A DNA stretch of 60,870 nucleotides from contig NC_090613.1 in assembly GCF_004359215.1 (NCBI RefSeq), positions 2,983,414-3,044,283 of the forward strand. Direction: 5' to 3'. This document shows positions 40,942 through 51,949 of the stretch, one piece after another. How positions within the stretch are numbered: position 1 is the first letter of the stretch; every line of letters starts with the position of its first letter. The notes beneath the pieces were generated by a model, which was given only the letters and a program-made list of their open reading frames with translations, had not been told where the DNA came from and ran no database searches. The translations under genes and the position numbers were made by a program. The stretch is from Bremia lactucae. Lineage: Eukaryota; Oomycota; Peronosporomycetes; Peronosporales; Peronosporaceae.

Positions 40942-41392
40942 CGTAATGAGGTGTATCGTTACATGAAATTAACACTAAATGTTGTTAATTAATATATTGT
41001 CGAAAAGGTAGATAATATTTGGAGGATATTACTTTAAATAGTAATGCTCAGAAATCTTATCCATAAATAGGTATATGCTATTATATCAATTTATCCCGCA
41101 GACTAATCACCTGTAGATGTAAACAAAAGAGAGTGACATATAAGAAAAGATAAGATTTCAATTGCATGTTTAGTATTAGTTTATAATTAAATAGAGTTAA
41201 CATATAGAAAGAAGAAATACTTAATTATAGTAATACAATTTTCATGAAACCCTCATAAGGCTAGTTTCCTAAAAGAGAAGTCTTCCTCTGCACGTACTAG
41301 TGTACGTGAAATAACATAAGGCACCACTCGCAACTGAAGCAATGCGAAGTGGACTTGTACTGAAGCAGTACAAGTCGTAGTGTTCCGATACA
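40942..41392 (+). repeat. family A LTR, subtype I (3' LTR)
   Basis: CGTAATGAGGTGTATCG ... GTGTTCCGATACA, with both ends mutated from TG...ACA consensus positions. Middle CCGCAGACTAATCACCTGTA, like the LTR at 15609 rather than this element's own 5' LTR. Followed by TTGGC. Confidence 0.85.
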
Positions 41393-42489
41393 TTGGCTGG
41401 CTCTTCGCAACCCAGACATCACAATCTGATGAAGGCCTTGATTATGGTTAGGCATATTACGTATGATACCGAATGGGATTTCATCCGCGGCGGCATATTT
41501 ATATATACACGCCTTGTCGTGTGCGGCCAGAGTGTTGAAGCTCCAAGAAAGTGAGGCTTAGTTTCGTTGTGTCACACCCGTAGTCTGCATCATTTTTGGC
41601 AATAAGCATAACCAAGTAGCAGCAAAAAAAACTGTATGTTAATTCATACGTACTGGCTGTTTGATTTCGTCTTGTGCAAACGCAAATGCGTCGCGAATGG
41701 CGCCGACACAATATCACGAAAGCTAATGGATGATAATTGAAGGTGAAAAATCGTCAAATGTTTTCTGGGGTGGATGAGCTGAGTATTCCCCTCATACTTT
41801 AGTTCTCCTAAAGATCTAAATAAACGTGGGATGTCGAAAGTAAGGACGTACCTTTCAAAAGTATCTAGTACTGGTGGAAAGCCACAAAATCAAGAATTCT
41901 GCTCCTTTGGCAAATTTGCTTGTTCCGGCTGACTGCTGAAAGTCTTATGTTTGGAACGTCGTTGAGTGAAAATATCATTCCACTGTAAGCGCGTGCATCA
42001 GCATTATACGATCGTCTATACGCGACGTTGCTGAGAGCCCATGAATGGCTTTTGAGCTGCTGGAATCAATTTATATTTTTGCTCGCTAAACGCTTCAGTT
42101 CATAATGCCAGCTAGATACCCGAAATCAATCATCGCCCCTATTGGGCAATTGCTTTGTAGACACTAGAACCCTTTATCATTGTGTCGACGGTCGACCATC
42201 TGCAGCTAAAGGTAAAAATACCATTTTCATCATGTAGTAGGAGCTGGTAGATTAAAATTTGTTTCGAAAATTGGATTTTATGCTTTCCTAAAAGATTTTT
42301 TTCATTTAAAATGCAGTCTCATTAGACTGCATGTCGATGTTTGATTACTGGCTGACCCAAGTGACCGCGCATATGTTTATGATATCGGATGTTCTCAGTT
42401 AAAATAATCAATAATCTTTGTGTGTTCTTCTGGATACACATTGTAACTGAGTTGTACGTATACAGCTTTACTCCTTGTTTGTTTCGACC
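41393..42489. other. unassigned stretch
   Basis: No domain recognised. Short minus-strand open pieces (41717-41499; HDKACIYKYAAADEIPF-like near 41480-41530) have no clear start or family. It may be old, decayed host or transposon sequence. Confidence 0.35.
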
Positions 42490-42564
42490 CCAACTCCCGT
42501 TCTCAAAATGGAGTACGTTAAGCTTGACCAGCGCATAGCTCATGGCAAGTAGCTCATTGTACAA
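42490..42564 (-). pseudogene. gypsy RNase H scrap
   Basis: NELLAMSYALVKLNV matches the DKExLAMKYALxKxRV block (Glu) of family A and C RNase H. Sequence on both sides is unrelated or decayed. Confidence 0.5.
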
Positions 42565-42734
42565 TTCTTACGGCTGCGTTTAAATTTAGCATCAGCTTTA
42601 ACGCGAACCCGCGTTTTTTTCTTTCACCATCGGTGTGCGAAAGCGCACTTCCAAACACAAAATTGCATGTGTCCCATGCCAAGCGGAGCAATCTAGCGTC
42701 TATAATTCAATGCAGAGCACATGTTTTTACGGGA

Positions 42735-43120
42735 AATCCACAGGCCCTTGATGAACACAGTTACCTTGGTTTGCTCATCAATCGGTTTGCTCTTGATACA
42801 ACTCACTAGGTATTGTGTGTGTTGGGCGTAAGCGTGAATGTCACGCTTGCCCTGCTTTAAATTTAGGAGCTCTGTTCGAGCCCTGAATCCGGCACGTGGT
42901 GGCTTAAACGTCTGTCTAGTCCGGGCCTTTGCGACCTCTTACGACCCAAACACATATGTATCGTGAAACTTGAGCCGTAACGACCAAGACTTGGCACGTC
43001 CAGCCAACATGGACATGCCAAACTTTACTTTCTTCGCATCGTCATCGATTCGGCGAGTTTTACTGGCATCGTCTAGTTCGACGAACCATCTTAACAGAGT
43101 GCTTTGAAGCTAAGCTAAAG
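42735..43120 (-). pseudogene. family A-like gag scrap
   Basis: The minus strand reads FVELDDASKTRRIDDDAKKV, MSMLAGRAKSWSLRLKFHDT, FKPPRAGFRARTELLNLKQG, KRDIHAYAQHTQ and EQTKVTVFIKGL. These are all blocks of the family A gag core in order, with stops. A deletion joins it to the RNase H scrap on the left. Confidence 0.7.
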
Positions 43121-44310
43121 ATATCAATCTTACATTCGTCGAAATGCTTCTGTGTAATTTCCGACCATACCTATTCTAGAAGATGGTAGGGTTGCGTAAT
43201 CTCATCATAACTATTGTGTCAATAGCTCGATGACCCCCACCAATAACGTATATCTTCATTATATCGAGCTTGACAGTTTTACGATTGGATCAATCTTGCC
43301 GATCCAGCTATGGTGAATTTTTAATTAAGTTTTTATTACGTCATAGTGTGTATATATAATGAAGATTAAGTTCAAATATCACTATAAATTAGCTTAAGTT
43401 GTGATGTGCTTTTGGTCCGGCTATTTTAAGTCAAAAAAGTAGGGTGTGAAAATCACTATTATGACTAACATATGGACAGAGGTCCATCAATCTTTAAGCC
43501 ACCACCACCAATAAAGCATCATAAAATTTATTGGAAATTAAACAAATTATCAAATTATAGGAAACACCTATCAAGGTGAATTTGCACATACCAATTAATT
43601 AGTAAATGCAAGTAGAATGTTCAATGCATGTTTCCGACATACTTGAGCTGTATGACACCTTCATACTTGGTTGAACATTTGTGTAAGTCCATGAGCTTTG
43701 CGAGTCGTATGGGCTTCAATCCTTGGTCTTGCAGTCAAACATCAAAAATAGTTTGATTCGGAGAAGTACGTCCCCCTGTCTAAGTGGGACTCAGAATTTG
43801 ATAGCTAAAACAAAAGCTCGCGTAACTACTAAGTTATACGCAAAGAAGCGTAGATTGCGGTTTCTCGTCGTGGCTGACCAGCTTTTCGAAATACACTCCA
43901 GATGTTTGATTTATATATCTAAACAAGCGTGAAGCCACGTACTGCAACCGTGTTTCCGGGCTTTACGTACCTTCTCTCGTTTTGACGCAATAAGTTCCCA
44001 CATTCCACTCATCCAGAGATGTGTCACAATTATTTTGATAAGACCAATGCACCTCGGAAGACTGTGATATTGTGCCCCCAGTCCAAACCTGCGTCTGCCA
44101 TATTGTGTAGGAAATAGCTTGCGTTGATGAGAGTGAAATTAATTCTTATTATAAGCTCATTATTTACGCCAGCCGCGTTGCCTTTCCTACTCTCCCGTCC
44201 ATTCGATTGACAGCGTACCTTTTTGGTTCTGACTCTACCTTGAACTGTGCCCATATACAAAAGCCAAGATCTGACAGCGACTCTTGCCGCGCATTCTAAA
44301 ATCCGCCGAA
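43121..44310. other. unassigned AT-rich stretch
   Basis: Gag N-terminal traces (CKIDI) may extend to about 43170. Otherwise no gene or repeat recognised; the 69-codon plus frame at 43723-43932 has no support. Confidence 0.35.
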
Positions 44311-44388
44311 ACCGACCTCAGTGGCCGAGTGGTTAGGCACTGGAATTGGGACCGGAAAGTACGTGGATCGATACCCGCGGAGGGCGGT
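44311..44388 (+). ncRNA. tRNA-like sequence, probably a SINE head
   Basis: A-box TGGCCGAGTGG (44322-44332) and B-box-like GGATCGATACC (44365-44375; consensus GGTTCGANNCC, one mismatch) are 54 bp end to end, normal for RNA polymerase III tRNA promoters. ACCGACCTC (44311-44319) can pair with GAGGGCGGT (44380-44388) with one mismatch. The anticodon arm is poor, so a working tRNA is unlikely. A tRNA-derived SINE or pseudogene fits better. The body to about 44540 is GC-rich with no frame. Confidence 0.45.
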
Positions 44389-44413
44389 ACGATGACACAT
44401 CGCCGGAGATAGG

Positions 44414-45125
44414 CTAAAAAGCAGACGAGCAACCATCCAATGGACGGTCGCCCTGCCAACCCGCACCGAAGGTGTGTGATAGATGGGTGGGAGGAGGCCC
44501 TGTAGCCGAAATTCCCCATAGTGTTATGAGGGGTGCGGGGTTCCAATAAGAGAACTTCGTCAAAATTGAATCTCTAAAATCCGCCAAAACCTTTCTCTTT
44601 TCACCACATTTTCCAACACTCCTCCACGGATGTAGCCATTTTGGCCGTTTTATCAACACCATCGCCTCCATCGCCACCATCACCCCATTCTTCGCAACCT
44701 CTTTCTCCTTGAATTTCTTTGCATATTTCGCCAGGCCCATGAGTGCGCGCAATGTCGCGAGCCTTGCTGGGTCTAATACTTTAGGGAGCAGTCTGCTAGC
44801 ATCTGCTCCGAGCGCACGTATTGTGCGAGCACGATGCCGCGTCTAGCAAAGTCGCACACAAATTGACCCACGCGTCAGTGTGTTTTGCTTCAATTGATGA
44901 GGCCTCGCCTTGGAGTTGACTGATGGTCGCCTGGTTGTCCGCATGGATTAGCATGGGTAGAGCCGGCGTCCTGTATCACGCGGACGCCGAGCAAATCCCA
45001 CGCTACTTCTGATGCCGCCACGTGCTTTGCTTCCATGGTCGAGAAGGAAACACCGACTTGTTTCTTTGCACTCCAGCTCGCTGGCATACCGTTGAGTAGA
45101 AAGACGCCTTCAGTCACCGACTTGC
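44414..45125 (-). pseudogene. Copia-type RNase H remnant
   Basis: The minus strand reads GVFLLNGMPASWSAKKQVGV, then MEAKHVAASEVAWDLLGVRV, the Copia RNase H block (usual: SWxSKKQ..VxLSSxEAEYxAxS). Further left are DFARRGIVLAQYVRSEQMLAD (usual ADxLTK end) and a short C-terminal tail. Frameshifts between. Confidence 0.7.
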
Positions 45126-45380
45126 TGTCCTACTTGTCTCCAGCAAAGTCTGCATCGCTGTATAATGCCAGCGTCGGAGTGTCTAGCTCTTCGACTCTTG
45201 GTGTCAGCTGCAGTATCAGTCTTTGAGTAACTATTAGCTAGCGCGCAATGCGTTTTGCCAATTTCCAATCATATATACGTGGCTGGTGGGTGACGCGTAG
45301 CTTTGTGCACAGCAAACCCCACATCTTGCCGCGTACATTGCACCACACACAGCAGGCTTTCAACAAGGGATTAAAATTAC

Positions 45381-46320
45381 TTAACCTACGGCTGCCCAGC
45401 CACTCTCGTTGCACCGAAACAACAAACTGTCTTCGTCATACACCTCGTAGCAGTCGGCGCCTATTGGCGCAAGCGCTGAGTTCGCGTCAGCAACTCCTAA
45501 TTCACGCAATAGTTCCTTAATCTCCTCCTGACCCAAGACGTACGACCCGTGCCACGCGCATAACCAAAAGCTTCTCCACACGTTTTTATTTTTTATCGAC
45601 AGCGGGCCGAGGCTGACAAAGAAACGGTCGACTGCTACAGCGCTTGTGCCTGTCACCAGCAGATCGCCGACGTAAACGCCGACTACAAAACGATGTCTTC
45701 GCCATCGCATTTGCGGTACAGACACATATCCGCAATGAACTGAACAAAACCTGCATTAGTATGTCGCGCGTGTAGCAGCTGACACCACATACGCCCTGCT
45801 TTCTTTAGTTCGTACAGGCTCTTGCGCAGCTGCAGCACCAATTTGCTCGCGCTTCGTGCGCCAATATTCTTGAGTGCCTTATCGGCCGCACTCATGCCCC
45901 AATATAGTAACAGATATGTTTCGGGGTCTACTTCTTTGTCAGCCTTGTCATAAGCATTCGAGATGTCCCCATGCTTTGCCGGTGCCTAACATGTTGCCTC
46001 GAGCGCCCATATCACTTTGACTGTAGACATGTCCATGACGGCAGCGAAAGTGAGACCGTAGTCAATTCCTAGGACCTATTCATTTCCGCACGCGACCAGT
46101 CGTGCCTTGAGCCTCTCTATATCACCATTTGCATTTGTCTTGATTTTGGAAACCCATTTCGTGTGCAGCATCTTGCAACTTCGTGGGCACATAATCAGAT
46201 ACCACACGCCGTCATCTTTCTCTGAGAGTTTTCAATTCTTCGTCCATGGCAATCTTCCAGCTTTCAGACTTTAAGTTGCATATTGCGTCGTTGTAGCTCG
46301 TAGGGTCGCATCGAAAAAAT
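45381..46320 (-). pseudogene. Copia-type reverse transcriptase remnant
   Basis: From right to left: SESWKIAMDEELKTLREKDD, HTKWVSKIKTNANGDIERLK (split), VLGIDYGLTFAAVMDMSTVK, GDISNAYDKADKE, KLVLQLRKSLYELKKAGRMW. Then the palm: VVGVYVGDLLVTGTSAVAVD, where the usual Y-V-D-D is Y-V-G-D (GGC at 45666-45668), removing one catalytic Asp. SLGPLSIKN and VADANSALAPIGADC follow. Stops near 46057 and 45985. Confidence 0.8.
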
Positions 46321-46516
46321 GTTATAGCACGTTCTGACCTAGATCCGACTACCGGTTTGTCGCGGCGTCCACATCGACCTGGGCGGCCAGAACAAACGCA
46401 GTATCATCGCGACGGCCTACCTCCCTTTGTGGATGCTGCAGGTAAATCCCGCTGGATCGTTGATAAAGTTGTTGATCATTAGGATGCACCGAGGGCGTCT
46501 AGTCAAACGGCACATG
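46321..46516. other. junction between Copia and family C remnants
   Basis: No recognised coding content; Copia similarity ends near 46320 and family C RNase H begins at about 46517. Confidence 0.4.
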
Positions 46517-47700
46517 GGGACCTCGAAGTTGTATTTGGCGAAAAAGGATAGCCATCGGGCCATTCTCTGCGAGAGATGGGGCGACTTAGTCTCAGTGCGT
46601 ACTGACGCGTGATTTGTCTATACTACAAACAAAATAGGGCCGAGCAGGTGAACTCTGAATTTGACTAGAGCATTCTTCATGGCAACTAACTCATTGTCAT
46701 GAACTGGGTAATTCTTTTCCGCAGCTTTAAGCTTCTAGACTCGAACGCAATTACGCGTTCACGCCATCTATATGTAACAGAGCACTGCCAATGGCAAACT
46801 CCGATGTGTCAGAGACGACACTGAAAGGCTAATTTGGATTTAGCAGAGCCAGAATCGGGGCATGGATAAGACTGTCTCCTTATCTGCTTGAAAAGCATTA
46901 TGCTCTGTGCTACTCCAGCGTCATTCTGTATCATTTTAAGGAGACTAAATAATAGCCTAGCCATATCAGCGGCATTTTCGCTATATCTGTGTAAATAATT
47001 GGCGAGACCGAACCGCTTACCCGAATCCTTTTGGTTTTTAAGAGCCAGCCAATCTACTATGGCTTCTACCTTAGCGGGATCCGCTCGAATGCCTCACTTA
47101 CCGATGAAGCACTCTCAAAAAGGAATCTCTTCTGCACCAAAAATGCATTTAGATGCATTGGAATACAATTAATCTGTGTGCATACACTCGAACAATGCTC
47201 GCAAATGGTCTAAATGGCTCTCCACATCCGACCGACCTTGCTGAGCACGACTATGGATAAAAAATGTCATTAAAATAAGTCTGTGCGTACTCTCGATGAG
47301 GGCGGAACAGTTGCGTCACTAGACGATTAAATGTTGTCGGGACGTTGAAAAGCCCATGTGGCATAACCAACCAATCATAGTATACCGCTTGGAGTGCTAA
47401 TCGCTATATCGCTAGCTCGCATGAGCAGTTGGTAACAACCATCGACTAAGTATAGGGCACTGTAAATTGTACATACCGCCATATAATATTAAAGAACATC
47501 CTTTAAAAGAATGGAGTTTGTGCTGGTATACTGGCAGCATTAAGCTTATTATAAGCATGTACAATACGCCATTTACCAATTGGCTTTTTGACACAAAATG
47601 TCGGTGTCGAATAGGGAGATTTGCTCTCTCGTACCAATTTAACCTCGTGCTTAGCACGGAAGAAATTGTCAATGACGTCACACGGTTCCTTTGGTAAAGG
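46517..47700 (-). pseudogene. family C RT and RNase H remnant (second copy)
   Basis: Homologous to 23960-25090: RNase H tail at the left edge (WLSFFAKYN-like), VMKNALVKFRVHLLG and FAIGSALLH blocks around 46660-46800, the palm near 47240-47290 (YFNDIFYPQSC-like, changed), the TIPAQTPIP region near 47520-47540 and KPIGKWRIVHAYNK near 47555-47590. Many frameshifts; integrase is missing because the copy is cut at 46517. Confidence 0.7.
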
Positions 47701-47718
47701 CCACGGTCGTGTAACACA

Positions 47719-48660
47719 TTATTTGGTTCCATGAACCGAGCCAATTTCATGACGGACACCTCTATCCGAGGGTATAACAGATGGTGGATTAGTACATACC
47801 ACAACTTGGAATTCCTTAATACAGGAATATAATGGATCCATAGGATCTTTAAGGATTGATGATCCACTACGCGCACTAATCGCTGCTTTTGTGTTCTCTA
47901 GGACAGCTTCGTCCAGAAATGACGACGAGTTTAACTCAATCGTTAATAGAATGACCACCATTTCAGAATAGTCACCAGCCTATAAGTCTCGGCCGCACTC
48001 ATCAATAGACATGTTGTCTTGCTCTAAGAAACATGTAAAGAAGGAATTGCCGCAAGGCGAACTTCTCGCTCGATGTTACCGGTTACACCATTTACAAGCG
48101 TATGTAATTGCTCACTCGTGTCACTTTGTGAGGGTATAACTTCGCGTTTCCCTGTCTTGGATTAAAGACAATACGCCTCTTAGAGGCCGGGACATTCACG
48201 TTTCTAGAATTTCCAGTCTGTATTGGTTCTATACCAGAAAAAGTGTCTAATACGACATCCTACAAATAGTTAGGTAACTCAATTTCCTTGTCCAGCGACC
48301 ATTTAAGTGCCACTTCAACGTGCATTAGAAGGGCTTGACCCGAAATGCCCTGGCGAACCGCCAGTAGTGGCACTAATGACACTGAGTATGGTGCCACCTC
48401 CACCGACCAACTCAGTTTTCATTTCACCCTCTTAAGCTAGTTACCACTCGGTGAACTTAGACGTGCCACTCCACGTATCTCAGGGATAATGCACCTTTGA
48501 TGACTCGGCCTTACGCCAAGAATGCTTTCAGCATTCAGTGAATCGTTATTACAACGAGTGTCACTCGACGGATTACGTGCCGTTCCATCCCCTTTTTCTG
48601 CGTTGGACTCAGAAATAATGTATACAACATTGGAGTGATATAACTCAGACATTTAAAATG
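47719..48660 (-). pseudogene. family C protease-RT linker remnant (second copy)
   Basis: Parallels 25123-25929 and the stretch before it: LNSSSFLDEAVLENTKAAIS, SILKDPMDPLYSCIKEFQVV, SDRGVRHEIGSVHGTK at the RT side. At the other end is IPEIRGVARLSS. A short foreign piece resembling family A LTR lies at about 48413-48450. Confidence 0.65.
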
Positions 48661-49260
48661 TCTAAAACACTGACAGACTTAGTCAATGATCCGCACCAAT
48701 AGCGCTTTTGTTGCCTGGCAAAAAAGGGCTTCATGACTCTCCAAAACTTTGATGGGCACATTGCTCGTGGCGCCTTAGGTATTAGACCTCCAATCGATAT
48801 ATTGCTCATGGCGTTCAAGCCAGGTCATACCAAAAATGAGATGATATCTCGAATTCAATTAAAGGACAGGACAGCATTCCATACTGTCAAAGTCCAGAAA
48901 TTTTATAATTAAGTTTAATGGAGCTTTGAGCCAGTGACACTAGTCCCAGTCACTAAGCGAACAGTGATTGTATCGCTTTCATGCGCTTTAAGCGCCTAAA
49001 CGAATTGTTGATTTCCCCCAAGGGAAAGACGTCGAACATAATTGCAACACGCTTTTAAGTCAATGAATACTGACAATGGCTTATCAAAGCCCTTCACAGT
49101 CGCTTAAGCGACTAACATGCCAGGCTTGTACTCACGTCCATTGCCAATTACGCACCGAGCTAATTGGGGCGAGGTCCTTTTCACACTCACCTCCTAGAGG
49201 TTTGACAGAGCCTAGGTCTTCCCCAGTAGGGCAACCCGCACCTACTGGGTATCGACGAGT
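48661..49260 (-). pseudogene. family C protease remnant (second copy), normal order
   Basis: The minus strand reads the DSG-like region near 49050-49080 (decayed), SRYHLIFGMTWLERHEQYID (48790-48850), then WRSNT-stop-GATSNV and FARQQ-like codons. It lacks the inversion and the insert found at 26075-26329 and thus shows the ancestral order. Confidence 0.65.
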
Positions 49261-50290
49261 TCCAGCACAATACCGGATTTCTTGTTTAAGTCGGAATCGG
49301 ATTTTCGAGCTTTACGTGAATTTCGTAGGGGACAGGCCGGTCGTCAATGTTTCGTGCTTGCGCACATATCACATCTACGGATCTTATGCTGTTCCACAGC
49401 TTGAAGTGTCTCTTTTCCTTCCTCAACGAGGCTTAGAGTTATGGGTTCCGGTCTATTAGACGAGACCCATGCGCTCGAAGGCTTGTTCAGTAAATAGGCG
49501 TGCTAATACGGGCAGACTTAAAGTCGAACTCAGCGCGTAGCGCTATGGCAACTTCCTCTTCGGAAGTAGCATGATGATTTCCGAGAAATCCCGTCCGGGC
49601 AACGCCCTCATAGAGACCACCCATAAAATCTGTTACGACAATTGCTTCTTGCCCCGAGTCTTGATGCATAGATGCAATGATAGTTCCCAACTGTTGGACA
49701 TAGTCCTCTAGGGTTCATTTACTTTATCGAGTCGCTATGAGCCGTGATCGCATGCGAAAAGCCCGATCAGGCGGTGCAAACATGCCAATCATTAGCTATT
49801 CAGCGAACCTCTTGAGGAAAAAGCGTCGTTTGTGGACGTACTGCACGAAAGTGCCCACTTCATGGCTCTACCTCCAAGTTTAAAAATGACCATAGGCATC
49901 TTCTGCCGTTCTGTTTAGACGAGGCGGAGTCAGTGGAGATCTACATCTGCTTAATCCAAAAAGGAAGTTTTTTTCCTCAAAGGCCTTTACATTGATAACT
50001 AGAGGGCGAGGCTTCGGCTCTGAATCAGGTACAGAAGTGTACCGAGTTGGCATAGATGCCGCAAGGTGATCTTGTATCTGGCCGATCAGGACTGATTCAT
50101 ATCGCGTGAAGGTTTCAAGCCTTCCATGCAGGACCTCTGGTCACTGGGAAATTATGAACTCTACATGTTTAAGCCGAAACAAAGTTTTGAGCTTGTCATT
50201 TGCTGCGCGTTGCGCCCTTGAAGTTCTGGAAACTCTTCCATTTCAGTGAAGGCTTTGTCTTTAAGACTCAGGCGTAGACTGACTACAAGC
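49261..50290 (-). pseudogene. family C gag remnant (second copy)
   Basis: Blocks: SIHQDSGQEAIVVTDFMGGL-like (about 49620-49690), EGVARTGFLGNHHATSEEEV, EFDFKSARISTPIY, and N-terminal ERVSRAQRAAN-like codons near 50200. The primer site after the LTR reads CCTCGTAGCGC, i.e. the TGG is mutated. Confidence 0.65.
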
Positions 50291-50299
50291 GCTACGAGG

Positions 50300-50786
50300 T
50301 GTAGCGGAGCTAGCTCACACCTAAAGTCAGAGAGAGAATTTGAGACTCAGAGAGTCAGTCTCTTAGTTCAATATAACTAATGGGAATAACAACTCAGGGA
50401 GTCGTACAAGCTATTAAAGCTGAATGAATCATAGTTCAACGGATTCAAGGGTTCGTAGAACTAAATGGCAACTAATTTCCAAGAGTATATACATTAGAAT
50501 GGCTTCTATCTCTTACAGATCAATGCGCAAGCCTTAGAAAGGCCCTTAACGCTTAACGATCAAATGGGGAGCTGCACTTTATTGAATGATTTTATTGAAA
50601 CACTAACCCTAGCTAATTTAAAATAGATTTCGGCCGCCAGATTTATATCTGGCGGCGACCACATTTGTTACCTATAATAAATGGGATTTAGGTAATTAAC
50701 TATTTTAGAATAGGATATAAAGATATTTTACCCATATAGTAATGTGCCACAACAACGATTCTCCAATTAATGTGTGCCTCATTACA
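50300..50786 (-). repeat. family C LTR (5' LTR of the second copy)
   Basis: Minus strand TGTAATGAGGCACACATTAA ... CTCCGCTACA, 487 bp, collinear with 27775-28259. Confidence 0.85.
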
Positions 50787-51360
50787 ATCGCCATGTTGGT
50801 CAATATTACCTACTTGCAAAGGAGTTGGGCTGTGAGCTCGAATGGCTGAAGCAATCATTTATTTGCGCGCACGGCAATTATTTGCCGTATAAATGCATTG
50901 TCCGGGTTTGAACTAGCAAATTCGATTCCCTAATCACGACATATATGTTCTTAGTCCTAAAGATCGAGCCGATGACTTTGCGCATGTACTTATGTGATCG
51001 ATGACTCGCACTGCTTCATTGCAGGAACAAACACGCTTTTACACACACTTAATAGACACGCTTCCACATGCGACAGTAGACGCTGTACGTCACAGTTCCG
51101 TAATCGCGTTGCTATGCCTCTTTCATGCTCATTTGTATGAGGACATGCCTTTTCAACTGTGCACGGTCATTCAATTCGTGCACCTTACGTGTCGGCATGT
51201 GCAGCTGCCTTGGACGTATTCTCCAATATGGCTGATTTTTTTATGACAACGCGAATTCTATATACTTGGCGCGGACGGCGGTCACTAATAGTATTTTGGT
51301 CCGTTTCGAGTATTCAGGCTACTGACTTTGAAGCCAGTAGGCTGTGATTCCAAGCTCTGG
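50787..51360. other. spacer left of the tandem family B elements
   Basis: Contains an 81-codon plus-strand frame (51001-51246) with no recognisable domain; I regard it as unsupported. The last five bases TCTGG are the left flank of the family B LTR. Confidence 0.35.
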
Positions 51361-51893
51361 CGTAACGGGTTAAAGTTGCTCTAATGTTTCACAGTCCCCG
51401 TTAAGTACACTTTGCGTACTTAAGGGAATTGTCAATTACCTAAATAAAGTAATTGAATCTACCACTCGGGTGTGGTTCACATTGTGCCAACCCTTGTGTA
51501 TGTGATGCACATAGGTAAATTCACATTAGGAGGGATGACGGCTAGACACATCCGTTACGCGAGGTATCTAGAAACAAGATGCCCTCGCAATACATATTAG
51601 TGTTATCTACAGAGATGACATTTTTGATTGGTAAAATTAGGTATTTATATTTATTCTATTAAATATAAATCAGTCTAAAAATTACTTCCTACTTGGTGAG
51701 TGCGCACGAGGAGACGGTTTACCGCTCCCGTGACGACACTTTACCAGAGTTCTTAGTGTGTTGGGTGAGGTCGCTTGCGCGCCCACCACAACTACCTCAC
51801 TGCACGAAAGAGAAGACGGTCTAACTGCTTCGTTGCTGTGCTAAGGTGTGTGTCTAAGTAGAGCGGGGCCGTATTACGACGTGCCCGCCTACA
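51361..51893 (+). repeat. family B LTR (5' LTR of first tandem copy)
   Basis: CGTAACGGGTTAAAGTTGCT ... GCCCGCCTACA (first T mutated to C), 533 bp, followed by a primer site. Confidence 0.85.
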
Positions 51894-51913
51894 CTTGGTA
51901 GCACTTGAAATCC
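51894..51913 (+). promoter_or_regulatory. primer-binding site of family B
   Basis: CTTGGTAGCACTTGAAATCC directly after the LTR, repeated at 58341. TGGTAGCAC is shared with families A and C. Confidence 0.7.
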
Positions 51914-51949
51914 TTCCCACGACCCGCATCTCTGCGTGTGTACGTGAGG

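Noticed and set aside
44311..44388. Functional tRNA gene
   Set aside because: A and B boxes are good but the anticodon arm does not fold properly and the acceptor stem has an offset; better called tRNA-like.
51001..51246. 81-codon frame in the spacer left of family B
   Set aside because: No domain, no homologue in the window, no promoter; could be chance in 570 bp.
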